Shown here piece after piece: positions 21,613-31,207 of a stretch of DNA of 39,859 nucleotides. Under the pieces are notes generated by a model, which worked only from the letters and a program-made list of their open reading frames with translations, was not told the DNA's origin and searched no databases. Each line of letters starts with the position of its first letter. The first letter of the stretch is position 1. The stretch lies in NCBI RefSeq assembly GCF_019039105.1, contig NZ_JAHPIV010000018.1, forward strand, positions 32,001 through 71,859. The letters run 5' to 3'. The translations under genes and the position numbers were made by a program. Source of the stretch: Desertibacillus haloalkaliphilus. GTDB taxonomy: Bacteria; Bacillota; Bacilli; Bacillales; KJ1-10-99.

Positions 21613-22058
21613 TGTTTTGGATCAAAGAGGCTGTAAAGAATCTTACCTGTCAGTATAACTCGATTGATCCCTTTGAGCTGGCTTCTTTAAAGCGTATTCA
21701 AGTTATACCATGGAACCTCCATGAAGATATTCAAGGATTTTATAAATATGACAAAAGGAATAAATACATTTTCATTAACAATAACCTTGATGAAAGTCAT
21801 CAAAAGTTTGTGTGCGCCCATGAATTTGGCCACTCACAACTCCACCCTAGGGTTAACACCCCGTTTTTAAGAGGGAATACTCTATATTCTATTAATAAGT
21901 TAGAAGTTGAAGCTAATACATTTGCTGTTGAATTATTGCTACCAGATGAGGCTATTTACGATCTCAATAATACAAGTACTACTATATATGAACTAGCCTC
22001 TAGTTATGGAATCCCAAAAGAAGTTTGTCACTTGAAATCAATAACGACTAATACTTAA
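21612..22058 (+). CDS. ImmA/IrrE-type metallopeptidase
   Basis: 148 residues. HEFGHSQLH (near 76-84) is the HExxH zinc motif, followed by EVEANTFAVELLLPDEAIY, which supplies the third ligand region. This is the ImmA/IrrE (DUF955, M78) family that cleaves ImmR-like repressors after DNA damage. The start codon overlaps the repressor stop (TAATG), so the two are co-translated. The C-terminus is short compared with some family members but keeps the whole catalytic core. Confidence 0.88.
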   Translation: MFWIKEAVKNLTCQYNSIDPFELASLKRIQVIPWNLHEDIQGFYKYDKRNKYIFINNNLDESHQKFVCAHEFGHSQLHPRVNTPFLRGNTLYSINKLEVEANTFAVELLLPDEAIYDLNNTSTTIYELASSYGIPKEVCHLKSITTNT

Positions 22059-22086
22059 CGACTCTTCATAATGCTTTAGCGATTTT

Positions 22087-22107
22087 GCCCATCTAGGGCT
22101 TTTCTTC
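22087..22107 (+). terminator. weak terminator after the immR-immA pair
   Basis: GCCC and GGGC enclose ATCTA and are followed by TTTTCTTCTT on the + strand. The stem is short. Confidence 0.4.
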
Positions 22108-22148
22108 TTACGAAAATTCGAACATACATTCTAATAAGGAGTGATAAT

Positions 22149-23348
22149 ATGGCCAGGTTTGAAAAGTATGAGACAAAGAACGGAGAAAGATGGATGTTCA
22201 TTATTGAAAATGGCATCGATCCGCAAACAGGCAAACGCTCTCGCATTAAACGACGTGGTTTTAAAAAGCAAAAGGAAGCGAAAGTCGCTGCTCGTGAATT
22301 AGAATACCAGCTCGGATTAAGAAAGCTTGATGTAAAATCTAAAATAACTTTTACAGAAATGGCCGAAGAGTGGTTAACGGTTTATAGCACCACCCAAGTT
22401 AAAGAGAGTACAATACGGGTTCGAAAACATGAATTAGGCCATTTAAACGAGCATCTAGGCTATTATAAGTTGCAGGACATAACGAAAAAGATGTACCAGA
22501 ATATGCTGATAAAATTAAAGGGTGAAGGCTTGTCGTATAATACAATCTCCGGGATACACGGAACAGGACGAATGATTTTCAAACGTGCAATGGAACAAGA
22601 CATCATAGCTAATGACCCTTCCCAGTTTGCTTTTATCCCAAAAGATAAAGTCACTGTTGATGACATTGAAAATAAAAAAGTAGAGGATAACTACTTGGAA
22701 AAGCAAGAATTGAAAATGTTTTTAGATGCAGCCAAAGAACCAAATGGTCCAAAGGATAATCACGCCATATTCTTCACTCTTGCCTGGACTGGATTAAGGG
22801 TTGGTGAATTGGTCGCACTTAAGTGGAAAGATGTTGATTTCGATGAACACACAATTAACATAACGAAAACTTACTATAATCCGAATAACAATACAAAAAA
22901 GTTTAAACTGTTGCCACCTAAAACAGAAGGTTCTATCAGAAAAATTGACGTTGAAGAAGATGTCATCAAAGTCTTGAAACGACATCGATCTATTCAGAAT
23001 GAAGTAAAGCTCTCCGTGGGGAAGGAATACTATGATGGTGATTTTGTATTCGGGCGACTATCAGGACCGTATTATGGTTATCCTCATTTTGTGAAAACAG
23101 TCGAGAACCGAATGATTCAACTAATGAAGAAACTCCCAGATATTAAAAAGCATTTAACCCCCCACTCTCTTCGTCATACTCATACATCGTTACTTGCCGA
23201 AGCAGGAGTAGAACTATTACAGATCATGGATCGACTTGGACACTCCGATGATGAAACAACAACTCAAGTTTATTTACACATTACAAAAGAACGAAAAAAA
23301 GAAGCTTCCCAAAAGTTCGGCGAACTAATGAGAAGCCTCGAAAATTAG
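22149..23348 (+). CDS. int: phage tyrosine integrase
   Basis: 399 residues. N-terminal AP2-like arm-binding domain (GIDPQTGKRSRIKRRGF with KEAKVAARELE), a core-binding SAM-like domain (~60-165), and a catalytic domain with TGLRVGELVALKW (Arg I), HSLRHTHTSLL (HxxR) and LGHSDDETTTQVYLHI (His and nucleophile Tyr). AAGGAGTGATAAT precedes the ATG. It is transcribed toward groEL and ends 87 bp from it, the usual place of an integrase next to its attachment site. It catalyses integration and, with an excisionase, excision. Confidence 0.95.
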   Translation: MARFEKYETKNGERWMFIIENGIDPQTGKRSRIKRRGFKKQKEAKVAARELEYQLGLRKLDVKSKITFTEMAEEWLTVYSTTQVKESTIRVRKHELGHLNEHLGYYKLQDITKKMYQNMLIKLKGEGLSYNTISGIHGTGRMIFKRAMEQDIIANDPSQFAFIPKDKVTVDDIENKKVEDNYLEKQELKMFLDAAKEPNGPKDNHAIFFTLAWTGLRVGELVALKWKDVDFDEHTINITKTYYNPNNNTKKFKLLPPKTEGSIRKIDVEEDVIKVLKRHRSIQNEVKLSVGKEYYDGDFVFGRLSGPYYGYPHFVKTVENRMIQLMKKLPDIKKHLTPHSLRHTHTSLLAEAGVELLQIMDRLGHSDDETTTQVYLHITKERKKEASQKFGELMRSLEN

Positions 23349-23361
23349 TTTTTTAACATAT

Positions 23362-23380
23362 CGGCACCAAAACGGCACCA
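23362..23380. repeat. paired CGGCACCA direct repeats, candidate integrase arm sites
   Basis: CGGCACCA occurs at 23362-23369 and 23373-23380 (11-bp spacing, one helical turn) between the integrase stop and the prophage-chromosome junction. This position and spacing suit arm-type integrase binding; it is an inference. Confidence 0.4.
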
Positions 23381-23396
23381 ATTTTAGGATGGTATG

Positions 23397-23431
23397 GCCT
23401 CAAACCCTTTACTTATAAGGGTTCTTGGGGC
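23397..23431. other. probable attachment site region at the prophage/groEL junction
   Basis: GCCTCAA-ACCCTT and AAGGGT-TC-TTGGGGC form an imperfect hairpin 5 bp downstream of the groEL stop. On the groEL strand no U-tract follows, as if the end of the native terminator had been replaced by phage DNA. The other attachment site lies outside the window, so the core cannot be fixed. Confidence 0.5.
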
Positions 23432-23435
23432 TGTT

Positions 23436-25094
<1,659 letters not shown>

Positions 25095-25133
25095 CTAGGA
25101 AATTTATATGTAGGTTCAAAACCCAACGTCAGA

Positions 25134-25418
25134 TTAGCCGATAATTGCTAAAACGTCACTTTCACGAAGGATTAAATATTCTTTCCCATCATATTTTACT
25201 TCTGTTCCCGCATATTTTGAGAAGATCACAGCATCGCCTTCGCTTAGTTCTAGGGCAACACGCTCACCATTATCAGTTACACGTCCAGTACCAACTGCAA
25301 CAACTTTACCTTCTTGAGGTTTTTCTTTTGCAGAATCAGGAAGAACGATCCCACTAGCTGTTTTTTCTTCTGTTTCTACTTGTTCAATTACAATACGATC
25401 ACCTAATGGCTTTAACAA
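25134..25418 (-). CDS. groES: co-chaperonin GroES
   Basis: 94 residues from a TTG ([17 protein letters not shown]...), with AAGGAGGG 8 bp upstream; the frame can be extended to a GTG at 25427, but the TTG matches the known Bacillus start and length. [15 protein letters not shown] is the mobile loop that contacts Gro[22 protein letters not shown] ends the barrel. Forms the lid of the chaperonin. Confidence 0.98.
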   Translation of the reverse strand: MLKPLGDRIVIEQVETEEKTASGIVLPDSAKEKPQEGKVVAVGTGRVTDNGERVALELSEGDAVIFSKYAGTEVKYDGKEYLILRESDVLAIIG

Positions 25419-25504
25419 GGAAAACACCCTCCTTCAAAATTGTTTGCACAATGCCGGTCCCTCACATACCAAGACACGGAAAAGTGCTCCTTTAGTTTTG
25501 CTTA

Positions 25505-25531
25505 TTAGCACTCAAGTTGTTCGAGTGCTAA
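25505..25531 (-). promoter_or_regulatory. CIRCE operator for HrcA
   Basis: A perfect TTAGCACTC-N9-GAGTGCTAA inverted repeat lies between the groESL promoter and groES. HrcA bound here represses the operon until heat shock. Confidence 0.97.
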
Positions 25532-25541
25532 CACAATTATT

Positions 25542-25570
25542 ATAATAATCATTTCATTCTCGTTTTTCAA
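25542..25570 (-). promoter_or_regulatory. groESL promoter (SigA type)
   Basis: Minus-strand TTGAAA (25565-25570), a 17-bp spacer and TATTAT (25542-25547); a TATAAT also overlaps at 20-bp spacing. The CIRCE element follows within 11 bp, as in B. subtilis. Confidence 0.75.
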
Positions 25571-25779
25571 GCGTTTTGAAAAATTTTCTTTGATTTTTTT
25601 CACTTCAATAAGATAACCAAGTAACTATCCATTTAAACCATAATGAATGCAACTATACATCACCTATGATAGTTTAGACAAATGACACGCAATTCCTCTC
25701 CCTTTGTCCTAAATCTATGATAAAATACTAAATTGAATCATAGAATAAATTCGAATACGTCGATAAAGGGGATTTGATT

Positions 25780-26496
25780 TTGCCTAGAAGATATTGGTTC
25801 ATACTGCTTACGTATATCCTCGTTCAACTATCAGCAATCGTTGGTGCCCCACTTCTACTATTACTTGACGTTCCTAGAGAACAAATACCAGGAGTTTGGA
25901 GCCTAATAAGTTTTACCATTGGTCTTATTATCGTTGTCTTCTTACTTCGACCTGAGATTACAAATCGCCATCTAGACCGAAATCGCTCATCACGCAGTCA
26001 AGCGATCCTTTGGTCGATTCTGGGGATCTTTATGGCCTTTGCAGCCCAATATGCCGCTGCAGTCATCGAGATGATCTTATTTGGAATCGAACCAGGTTCT
26101 GAAAACACGGAGGTTATTGTCGAATTTGCAAAAGTCACGCCGATGTTTATCATCGTTATCGCCGTGATCGGTCCGATATTAGAAGAGATTGTATTCCGGA
26201 TGGTTATTTTCGGAGCCCTCTACAAACGTTTTAACTTTTGGATTGCTGTCTTAGGAAGCTCAATTTTATTTGCAGTTGTGCATATGGATTTCACACATTT
26301 GTTAGTCTATACTGCAATGGGCTTTGTTTTTGCTTATCTCTATGTCAAAACAAAACGAATTATCGTACCAATCATTGCACATGTTGCTATCAACTCATTT
26401 GTGGTACTCGTCCAAGTCGTTTTTGGTGAACGACTCGCAGAGCTACAAGATCAATTAGAACAAATTCAGTCATTTATCGGAGGATTTTTTGTATGA
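25780..26496 (+). CDS. ydiL: CPBP (CAAX/ABI) membrane protease YdiL
   Basis: 238 residues from a TTG at 25780 with AAAGGGG 8 bp upstream (PRRYWFILLTYILVQ); a TTG at 25774 is too close to that site. Seven or eight membrane helices. The three family motifs are present: EEIVFR (EExxxR), FAVVHMDF (FxxxH) and HVAINS. B. subtilis YdiL sits at the same place beside groESL. Family members are intramembrane glutamic proteases; the substrate of YdiL is not known. Confidence 0.88.
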   Translation: MPRRYWFILLTYILVQLSAIVGAPLLLLLDVPREQIPGVWSLISFTIGLIIVVFLLRPEITNRHLDRNRSSRSQAILWSILGIFMAFAAQYAAAVIEMILFGIEPGSENTEVIVEFAKVTPMFIIVIAVIGPILEEIVFRMVIFGALYKRFNFWIAVLGSSILFAVVHMDFTHLLVYTAMGFVFAYLYVKTKRIIVPIIAHVAINSFVVLVQVVFGERLAELQDQLEQIQSFIGGFFV

Positions 26497-26693
26497 GGAC
26501 TTCCCCTACATTTATGGGTGTGATTTACTTTTTAATCGGGATCATGTTTATGTATTTAGCGATCCAGAATGTTAGTACGGCTGGTTGGAACTTCTGGACG
26601 TTCCTTTTCATCGGGGTCGCGACCATTGATATCGTTATCGGCATTCGCTTCTTCCGTTTAAAAAAACAAATGGAAAGTGAGCGCAAAGAATAA
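26493..26693 (+). CDS. ydiK: YdiK-family small membrane protein
   Basis: 66 residues, two membrane helices (FMGVIYFLIGIMFMYLAIQN and WTFLFIGVATIDIVIGIRFF), and a charged tail. The ATG overlaps the ydiL stop (ATGA). Size, order and sequence fit YdiK of B. subtilis (DUF4305). Role unknown; operon with ydiL. Confidence 0.83.
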   Translation: MRTSPTFMGVIYFLIGIMFMYLAIQNVSTAGWNFWTFLFIGVATIDIVIGIRFFRLKKQMESERKE

Positions 26694-26753
26694 TCATTGA
26701 AGAAAGGAAGCGAGTTGACACCAACTTCCTACCTTCACTTATAAACCAAAAAG

Positions 26754-26782
26754 AAAAAGCCGCGCTTAGCACGGCTTTTTTC
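26754..26782. terminator. bidirectional terminator between ydiK and tatC
   Basis: AAAAAGCCG and CGGCTTTTTT flank a short GC-rich stem (GCTTAGC), with A- and U-tracts on both sides. It can end both converging operons. Confidence 0.9.
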
Positions 26783-26790
26783 TAATGCTA

Positions 26791-27573
26791 TTATTGATGA
26801 TTTTGTTTCTCTTGCTCTGCTTGTTCTTCCATTTCCTTCTGATACTCCCGCTCCGCTTTTAGCACTTTCCGATATGTTAAACGTGAAACCCAAATGCTGA
26901 ATTCATATAAGAATAATAACGGAACAGTGACCATTAAGTGCGATACAACCTCAGGTGGTGTAATAAAACCTGCAATCACTAATAAAATGAAATAAGCAAA
27001 CTTTCGAATTCTACTTAATAAATCAGGCGTGATCAGGCCCAACCTCGTTAAAAACATCATAACGACGGGTAATTGAAACAAGAATCCAAACGGAATGGTG
27101 ATTTGGAAAAGAAAAGAAAAGTACTCATTAATCCCATACTGTTCCGTAATGCCGAGTTGCTCTGCTAATCTCGCCATAAAATCAACGATAAATGGAAAAA
27201 GAATAAAATAACTAAACGAGATTCCTGTTAAAAATAGAAGGAACGCGATTGGGATATAAGACAATGTTATTTTTTGTTCTTTTTCATGAAGACCCGGACT
27301 GATAAACGCCCAAATCTGATACAAAATAACAGGAAAAGCGAGTAAAATGGCACTAAAAAATGCAAATGTCACATAGACTTTTAACGGATCTGTCAAGCGA
27401 AAGGCATTCATTGGAAGATCTTGAGCTGTTGGTGCACTTTGCAAATACGTGATCATAGGCTTGGCAAGAAAGAATCCAACGATCATCGCAATCATAAAAA
27501 ATGCGATCACGATCATAATCCGTTTTCTTAGCTCTCCTATATGATCATAAAGCGACATTTCTCTGTTTTCCAT
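26791..27573 (-). CDS. tatC: twin-arginine translocase subunit TatC
   Basis: 260 residues, six membrane helices. MSLYDHIGELRKR is the conserved cytoplasmic N-terminus that recognises the twin-arginine signal; VILYQIWAFISPGLHEKEQK is the conserved first periplasmic-side region with its Glu; FQLPVVMMFLTRLGLIT follows. A charged tail (KEMEEQAEQEKQNHQ) ends it. Works with TatA encoded 18 bp upstream, corresponding to the TatAy-TatCy pair of B. subtilis. Confidence 0.96.
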   Translation of the reverse strand: MENREMSLYDHIGELRKRIMIVIAFFMIAMIVGFFLAKPMITYLQSAPTAQDLPMNAFRLTDPLKVYVTFAFFSAILLAFPVILYQIWAFISPGLHEKEQKITLSYIPIAFLLFLTGISFSYFILFPFIVDFMARLAEQLGITEQYGINEYFSFLFQITIPFGFLFQLPVVMMFLTRLGLITPDLLSRIRKFAYFILLVIAGFITPPEVVSHLMVTVPLLFLYEFSIWVSRLTYRKVLKAEREYQKEMEEQAEQEKQNHQ

Positions 27574-27590
27574 CTGAATACCATTCCTAA

Positions 27591-27770
27591 CTATTGTTTA
27601 TCATTTTTCTTTTTATCGTCATCATCATCTGCTAATCCCTTTGTTGCATTCTTAAATTCACGTAATGTGTTCCCAGCTGCTTTCCCTAATTCAGGTAACT
27701 TCTTTGGTCCAAAGATAAGTAATGCAACTAGTGCGATTAACAATAAACTTCCTGGTCCGAGGCTTGGCAT
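27591..27770 (-). CDS. tatA: twin-arginine translocase subunit TatA
   Basis: 59 residues: [20 protein letters not shown] is the membrane helix, [20 protein letters not shown] is the conserved hinge and amphipathic helix, and an acidic-basic tail ([10 protein letters not shown]) ends it. GGAGGTGAAAAC lies before the ATG. It oligomerises to form the conduit for folded Tat substrates. Confidence 0.95.
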   Translation of the reverse strand: MPSLGPGSLLLIALVALLIFGPKKLPELGKAAGNTLREFKNATKGLADDDDDKKKNDKQ

Positions 27771-27798
27771 GTTTTCACCTCCTATTAAAATTCATCCC

Positions 27799-28434
27799 TT
27801 ATAATGGATAGTGCTTAAGAAAATAAATAAGTGCCTGTAGTTCAATCGACAAATCAATATGATGAACACGAATATGGTCAGGCACAGTTAGTCTCGCTGG
27901 TGTGAAATTTAAAATCCCTTTTATTCCGACATCACTAAGGCGATCAGCAATTTTCTGCGCCGATGCCGCTGGCACAGTTAGAATTGCCGCTGAAACCTCA
28001 GGATCAATTATTTTTTCAAGGTCATTTAAATTATAAATCTTCACGCCACCAATTTCTAATCCAACTTTTTCTTCATCGACATCAAATGCCATGACAATTT
28101 TCGTGTTATTATTTTTCGAAAAGTTATAATTTAAAAATGCTGTCCCTAAATTTCCAACCCCTATTAAGATAACCTTCGTCGTTTCATCTTGGTCGAGGGT
28201 TTTTCGAAAGAACGATAGCAAATAGTTAACATTATAACCATAGCCTTTTTTCCCTAACGCACCAAAATATGAAAAATCTCGACGTATAGTAGCGGAATCA
28301 ACCTTTACAGCCTCGCTTAACTCCGATGACGAGACTCGCTGCTTTCCAGAGGCCTTTAAGTTTTCTAAAAATCGATAATATAACGGTAACCGTTTTGCCG
28401 TTGCTTGAGGTATTTTTGCTTGATCGATATCCAT
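27799..28434 (-). CDS. rex: redox-sensing repressor Rex
   Basis: 211 residues. N-terminal winged helix ([40 protein letters not shown]) and a Rossmann domain with GVGNLGTAF as the NADH-binding loop. Rex senses the NADH/NAD+ ratio and represses fermentation and respiration genes. TTGGAGGCTATTT precedes the ATG. No clear Rex box (TTGTGAA-type palindrome) is visible at its own promoter. Confidence 0.96.
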   Translation of the reverse strand: MDIDQAKIPQATAKRLPLYYRFLENLKASGKQRVSSSELSEAVKVDSATIRRDFSYFGALGKKGYGYNVNYLLSFFRKTLDQDETTKVILIGVGNLGTAFLNYNFSKNNNTKIVMAFDVDEEKVGLEIGGVKIYNLNDLEKIIDPEVSAAILTVPAASAQKIADRLSDVGIKGILNFTPARLTVPDHIRVHHIDLSIELQALIYFLKHYPL

Positions 28435-28494
28435 AAATAGCCTCCAACATAACCTTCAATTTCATACCTTTATTTAAATATCAATGACCCACTA

Positions 28495-28980
28495 TTACTC
28501 TTCTCGTTTAAAATCACCGCTTTTACCGCCTGTTTTCTCTACTAAATAAGTCGGACCAATAACCATCCCTTTATCGACAGCCTTACACATATCATAGACC
28601 GTTAGCGCTGTCGCTGATGCAGCCGTTAAAGCTTCCATTTCTACCCCGGTTGTCCCTTTCGTTTTGACCTCAACTTGGATCGCTAGAGACCATGCAGACT
28701 CTTTTTCGTGCCAAGAGAAAGAAATATCAACTCCTGTTAATGAAAGCGGATGACACATGGGGATAATGTCTGCTGTCTTTTTTGCTGCCATTACGCCAGC
28801 CACTTGAGCGACACTAAGTACATCTCCCTTGCCAATGGAACCTTCTTGAATTTTATTATAAATGGTCTGATTAACCTCGATACTCGTTTGAGCAATCGCA
28901 GTTCGAGCTGTTGTTTGTTTATCCGAGATATCAACCATCTTCGCTCGACCTTGATCGTTAAAATGGGTAAAAGATGACAT
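28495..28980 (-). CDS. moaC: cyclic pyranopterin monophosphate synthase MoaC
   Basis: 161 residues from an ATG at 28980 behind [40 protein letters not shown] and [20 protein letters not shown] (with MCKAVDKGM) are the MoaC catalytic motifs. It converts the 3',8-cyclo-GTP intermediate to cPMP in molybdenum cofactor synthesis. Divergent from ydiF; same neighbour in B. subtilis (YdiG). Confidence 0.96.
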   Translation of the reverse strand: MSSFTHFNDQGRAKMVDISDKQTTARTAIAQTSIEVNQTIYNKIQEGSIGKGDVLSVAQVAGVMAAKKTADIIPMCHPLSLTGVDISFSWHEKESAWSLAIQVEVKTKGTTGVEMEALTAASATALTVYDMCKAVDKGMVIGPTYLVEKTGGKSGDFKREE

Positions 28981-29116
28981 GTACACACACTCCTCCCTAG
29001 TCTTTATTGTACACTATTTTCTTTTCTATGTATTCGTTTTACAAAACCTGTTCGTGAAAAATTTTTGAACAGTGCAGCAACACCTACGAATATAGTCGCT
29101 ACAAGCGTTCAAGAAG

Positions 29117-29145
29117 TTGTTGATTATCCTATTATACGATACACT
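29117..29145 (+). promoter_or_regulatory. candidate promoter for ydiF
   Basis: TTGTTG (29117-29122), 17 bp, and TACACT (29140-29145) on the + strand, about 60 bp before the start codon. Confidence 0.45.
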
Positions 29146-29203
29146 ATTTGTAGATCAAGTGGTCACAAATATGAATCGACCGCTAAAGTTAGGAAGGATT
29201 GAA

Positions 29204-31135
29204 ATGATTCTATTACAATGTGTAAACCTTTCAAAATTATTTGGGTCTGACCCAATTTTAGCAAATATTAAGTTAGAAATTAAATCAAAAGAACGAACCG
29301 CACTCGTCGGAAGAAACGGTTCTGGTAAGTCAACATTATTGAAAATCATTGCCGGGCAAATGAGCTACGATTCCGGTGAGATGATTATGCCAAAAGACAT
29401 GAAGCTCGGCTATCTTGCTCAAGACACTGGGTTAGAATCGGAGTTATCGATTTGGGACGAGATGATGACGGTTTTTGAACCGCTTAAACGAATGGAAGTC
29501 AAATTACGAAAGTTAGAAGAACAGATGGCTGATTCAGATACACTCGCCAACCAAACCAACTATCAGAAATTAATGACAGAATATGATCAATTACAAATTG
29601 AGTTCAAGGATAAAGGCGGGTATCAGTATGAGGCTGATATCCGCGGTATATTATCAGGGTTAAAATTTGGATCTTTTGATTATTCGACAAAGATTTCTAC
29701 ATTAAGTGGTGGCCAAAAAACAAGACTCGCGCTCGGAAAGTTATTGTTAATGAAGCCCGATCTACTCATTTTAGACGAGCCAACCAACCACCTAGATATA
29801 GAAACACTAACATGGCTCGAGCAATATTTAGCGAATTATGACGGTGCTATTTTGATCGTCTCCCATGATCGCTATTTTCTCGACAAAATTGTCACAAACG
29901 TATATGAACTCGCCCGTACAGAAATCACCAAGTACCACGGTAACTATAGTGATTATCTCGAGGAGAAAGAAAAGCGTTACGAATTAGAAATGAAGCAATA
30001 CGAAAAACAAAAAGAAGAAGTAGCCAAGCTCGAAGAATTTGTCCAAAAAAACATTGCAAGAGCCTCAACGACAAAACGAGCACAAAGTCGACGTAAGAAG
30101 TTAGAGAAAATGTCTGTGATGGATCGACCTTCAGGCGACCAAAAATCAGCGTCATTCTCATTTGATATTGAACGTCAAAGCGGAAATGACGTTCTGAAAA
30201 TCAATGACCTTTCTGTCGGCTACGACAAACAAAAACCGTTATTTTCTAATCTTACGATGAGTATTAATCGTGGCGAAAGCGTCGCTCTAATTGGTCCTAA
30301 TGGTATTGGCAAATCAACATTGCTTAAGGCAATCACAAAGGAAGTCGCTAAGCTAGACGGTACAATTACTTATGGAAGCAATGTCACGATTGGTTATTAT
30401 GACCAGGAACAGACAAAGCTTGACTCTAATAAACAAGTTTTACACGAACTGTGGGACGAATACCCACTCACACCAGAGAAAGAGATTCGAACCGTTCTTG
30501 GAAACTTCTTATTCAGTGGTGATGATGTCTTAAAAATTGTTTCCGATCTAAGCGGAGGAGAAAAAGCGCGTCTAGCCCTCGCCAAGCTTATGATGAAAAA
30601 AGCTAATTTCTTAATTTTTGATGAACCGACAAACCACCTAGACCTTGATAGCAAAGAAGTGCTAGAAGCTGCCTTAATTGACTACCCAGGAACACTCCTA
30701 TTTGTCTCACATGACCGTTATTTCTTAAACCGCTTGGCAACCCATATTGTGGAGTTAACAGAGGATGGGCTAACTGACTATATCGGTGATTATGATTATT
30801 ATTTGGTGAAAAAAGACGAACAAAGGCAACGTGAAGAATTACACGCCAAAGAAGTCGAAAAGCAAACAGCTCCTTCAACAAAAAGCGATAAAATAAACTT
30901 CCAGCTTGATAAAGAAGCAAAAAAGCGCGAAAGACAACGAATTCGTCGAATCGAAGAGATTGAGAAAACAATTGAACAGTTAGAGGAAGAAGTCGCAGAA
31001 CACGAAGAGACGTTGTGTGAACCGGAGATTTTTCAAGATCATGAGCGTTTACAGGAACTGCAACAAGCAATTGATGAGAAGAAGGCAGAATTAGATAAGC
31101 TCATGGATGAATGGGAGACTTTACAAGAGGAGTAA
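29204..31135 (+). CDS. ydiF: ABC-F family ATPase YdiF
   Basis: 643 residues from an ATG at 29204 with AGGAAGGATTGAA upstream; the longer frame from 29117 lies on the promoter. Two ABC domains: GRNGSGKST / LSGGQ / LLILDEPTNHLD and GPNGIGKST / LSGGEKARL / FLIFDEPTNHLD, joined by the ABC-F linker, with a C-terminal coiled coil (RQRIRRIEEIEKTIEQLEEE). No membrane domain. ABC-F proteins act on ribosomes: translation factors or antibiotic-protection proteins. Position and length fit the housekeeping YdiF. Confidence 0.93.
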   Translation: MILLQCVNLSKLFGSDPILANIKLEIKSKERTALVGRNGSGKSTLLKIIAGQMSYDSGEMIMPKDMKLGYLAQDTGLESELSIWDEMMTVFEPLKRMEVKLRKLEEQMADSDTLANQTNYQKLMTEYDQLQIEFKDKGGYQYEADIRGILSGLKFGSFDYSTKISTLSGGQKTRLALGKLLLMKPDLLILDEPTNHLDIETLTWLEQYLANYDGAILIVSHDRYFLDKIVTNVYELARTEITKYHGNYSDYLEEKEKRYELEMKQYEKQKEEVAKLEEFVQKNIARASTTKRAQSRRKKLEKMSVMDRPSGDQKSASFSFDIERQSGNDVLKINDLSVGYDKQKPLFSNLTMSINRGESVALIGPNGIGKSTLLKAITKEVAKLDGTITYGSNVTIGYYDQEQTKLDSNKQVLHELWDEYPLTPEKEIRTVLGNFLFSGDDVLKIVSDLSGGEKARLALAKLMMKKANFLIFDEPTNHLDLDSKEVLEAALIDYPGTLLFVSHDRYFLNRLATHIVELTEDGLTDYIGDYDYYLVKKDEQRQREELHAKEVEKQTAPSTKSDKINFQLDKEAKKRERQRIRRIEEIEKTIEQLEEEVAEHEETLCEPEIFQDHERLQELQQAIDEKKAELDKLMDEWETLQEE

Positions 31136-31156
31136 AGAAACAATCTCATATTAAAA

Positions 31157-31207
31157 GCCCCTCATCTAAAAGGTAAATCGTTACCTTCTAGGTGCGGGGC
31201 CTTTTTT
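31157..31207 (+). terminator. terminator after ydiF
   Basis: GCCCCTCATCTAAAAGGTAA pairs with TTACCTTCTAGGTGCGGGGC around ATCG and is followed by CTTTTTT. It overlaps the 3' end of the converging 718-residue gene. Confidence 0.85.

Noticed and set aside
19997-23382. 14-bp repeat AAAACGGCACCAAT at 19997 and 23369 as a possible att pair
   Set aside because: One 14-bp match is expected by chance in a sequence this long, the first copy lies inside the XRE gene, and the distances do not fit an attachment pair.
1-23430. Embedded defence system (restriction, abortive infection, toxin-antitoxin, retron)
   Set aside because: I looked for nuclease, NTPase, reverse transcriptase, methyltransferase and toxin motifs beyond the phage replication, packaging and HNH genes and saw none. 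Unassigned small genes cannot be excluded.
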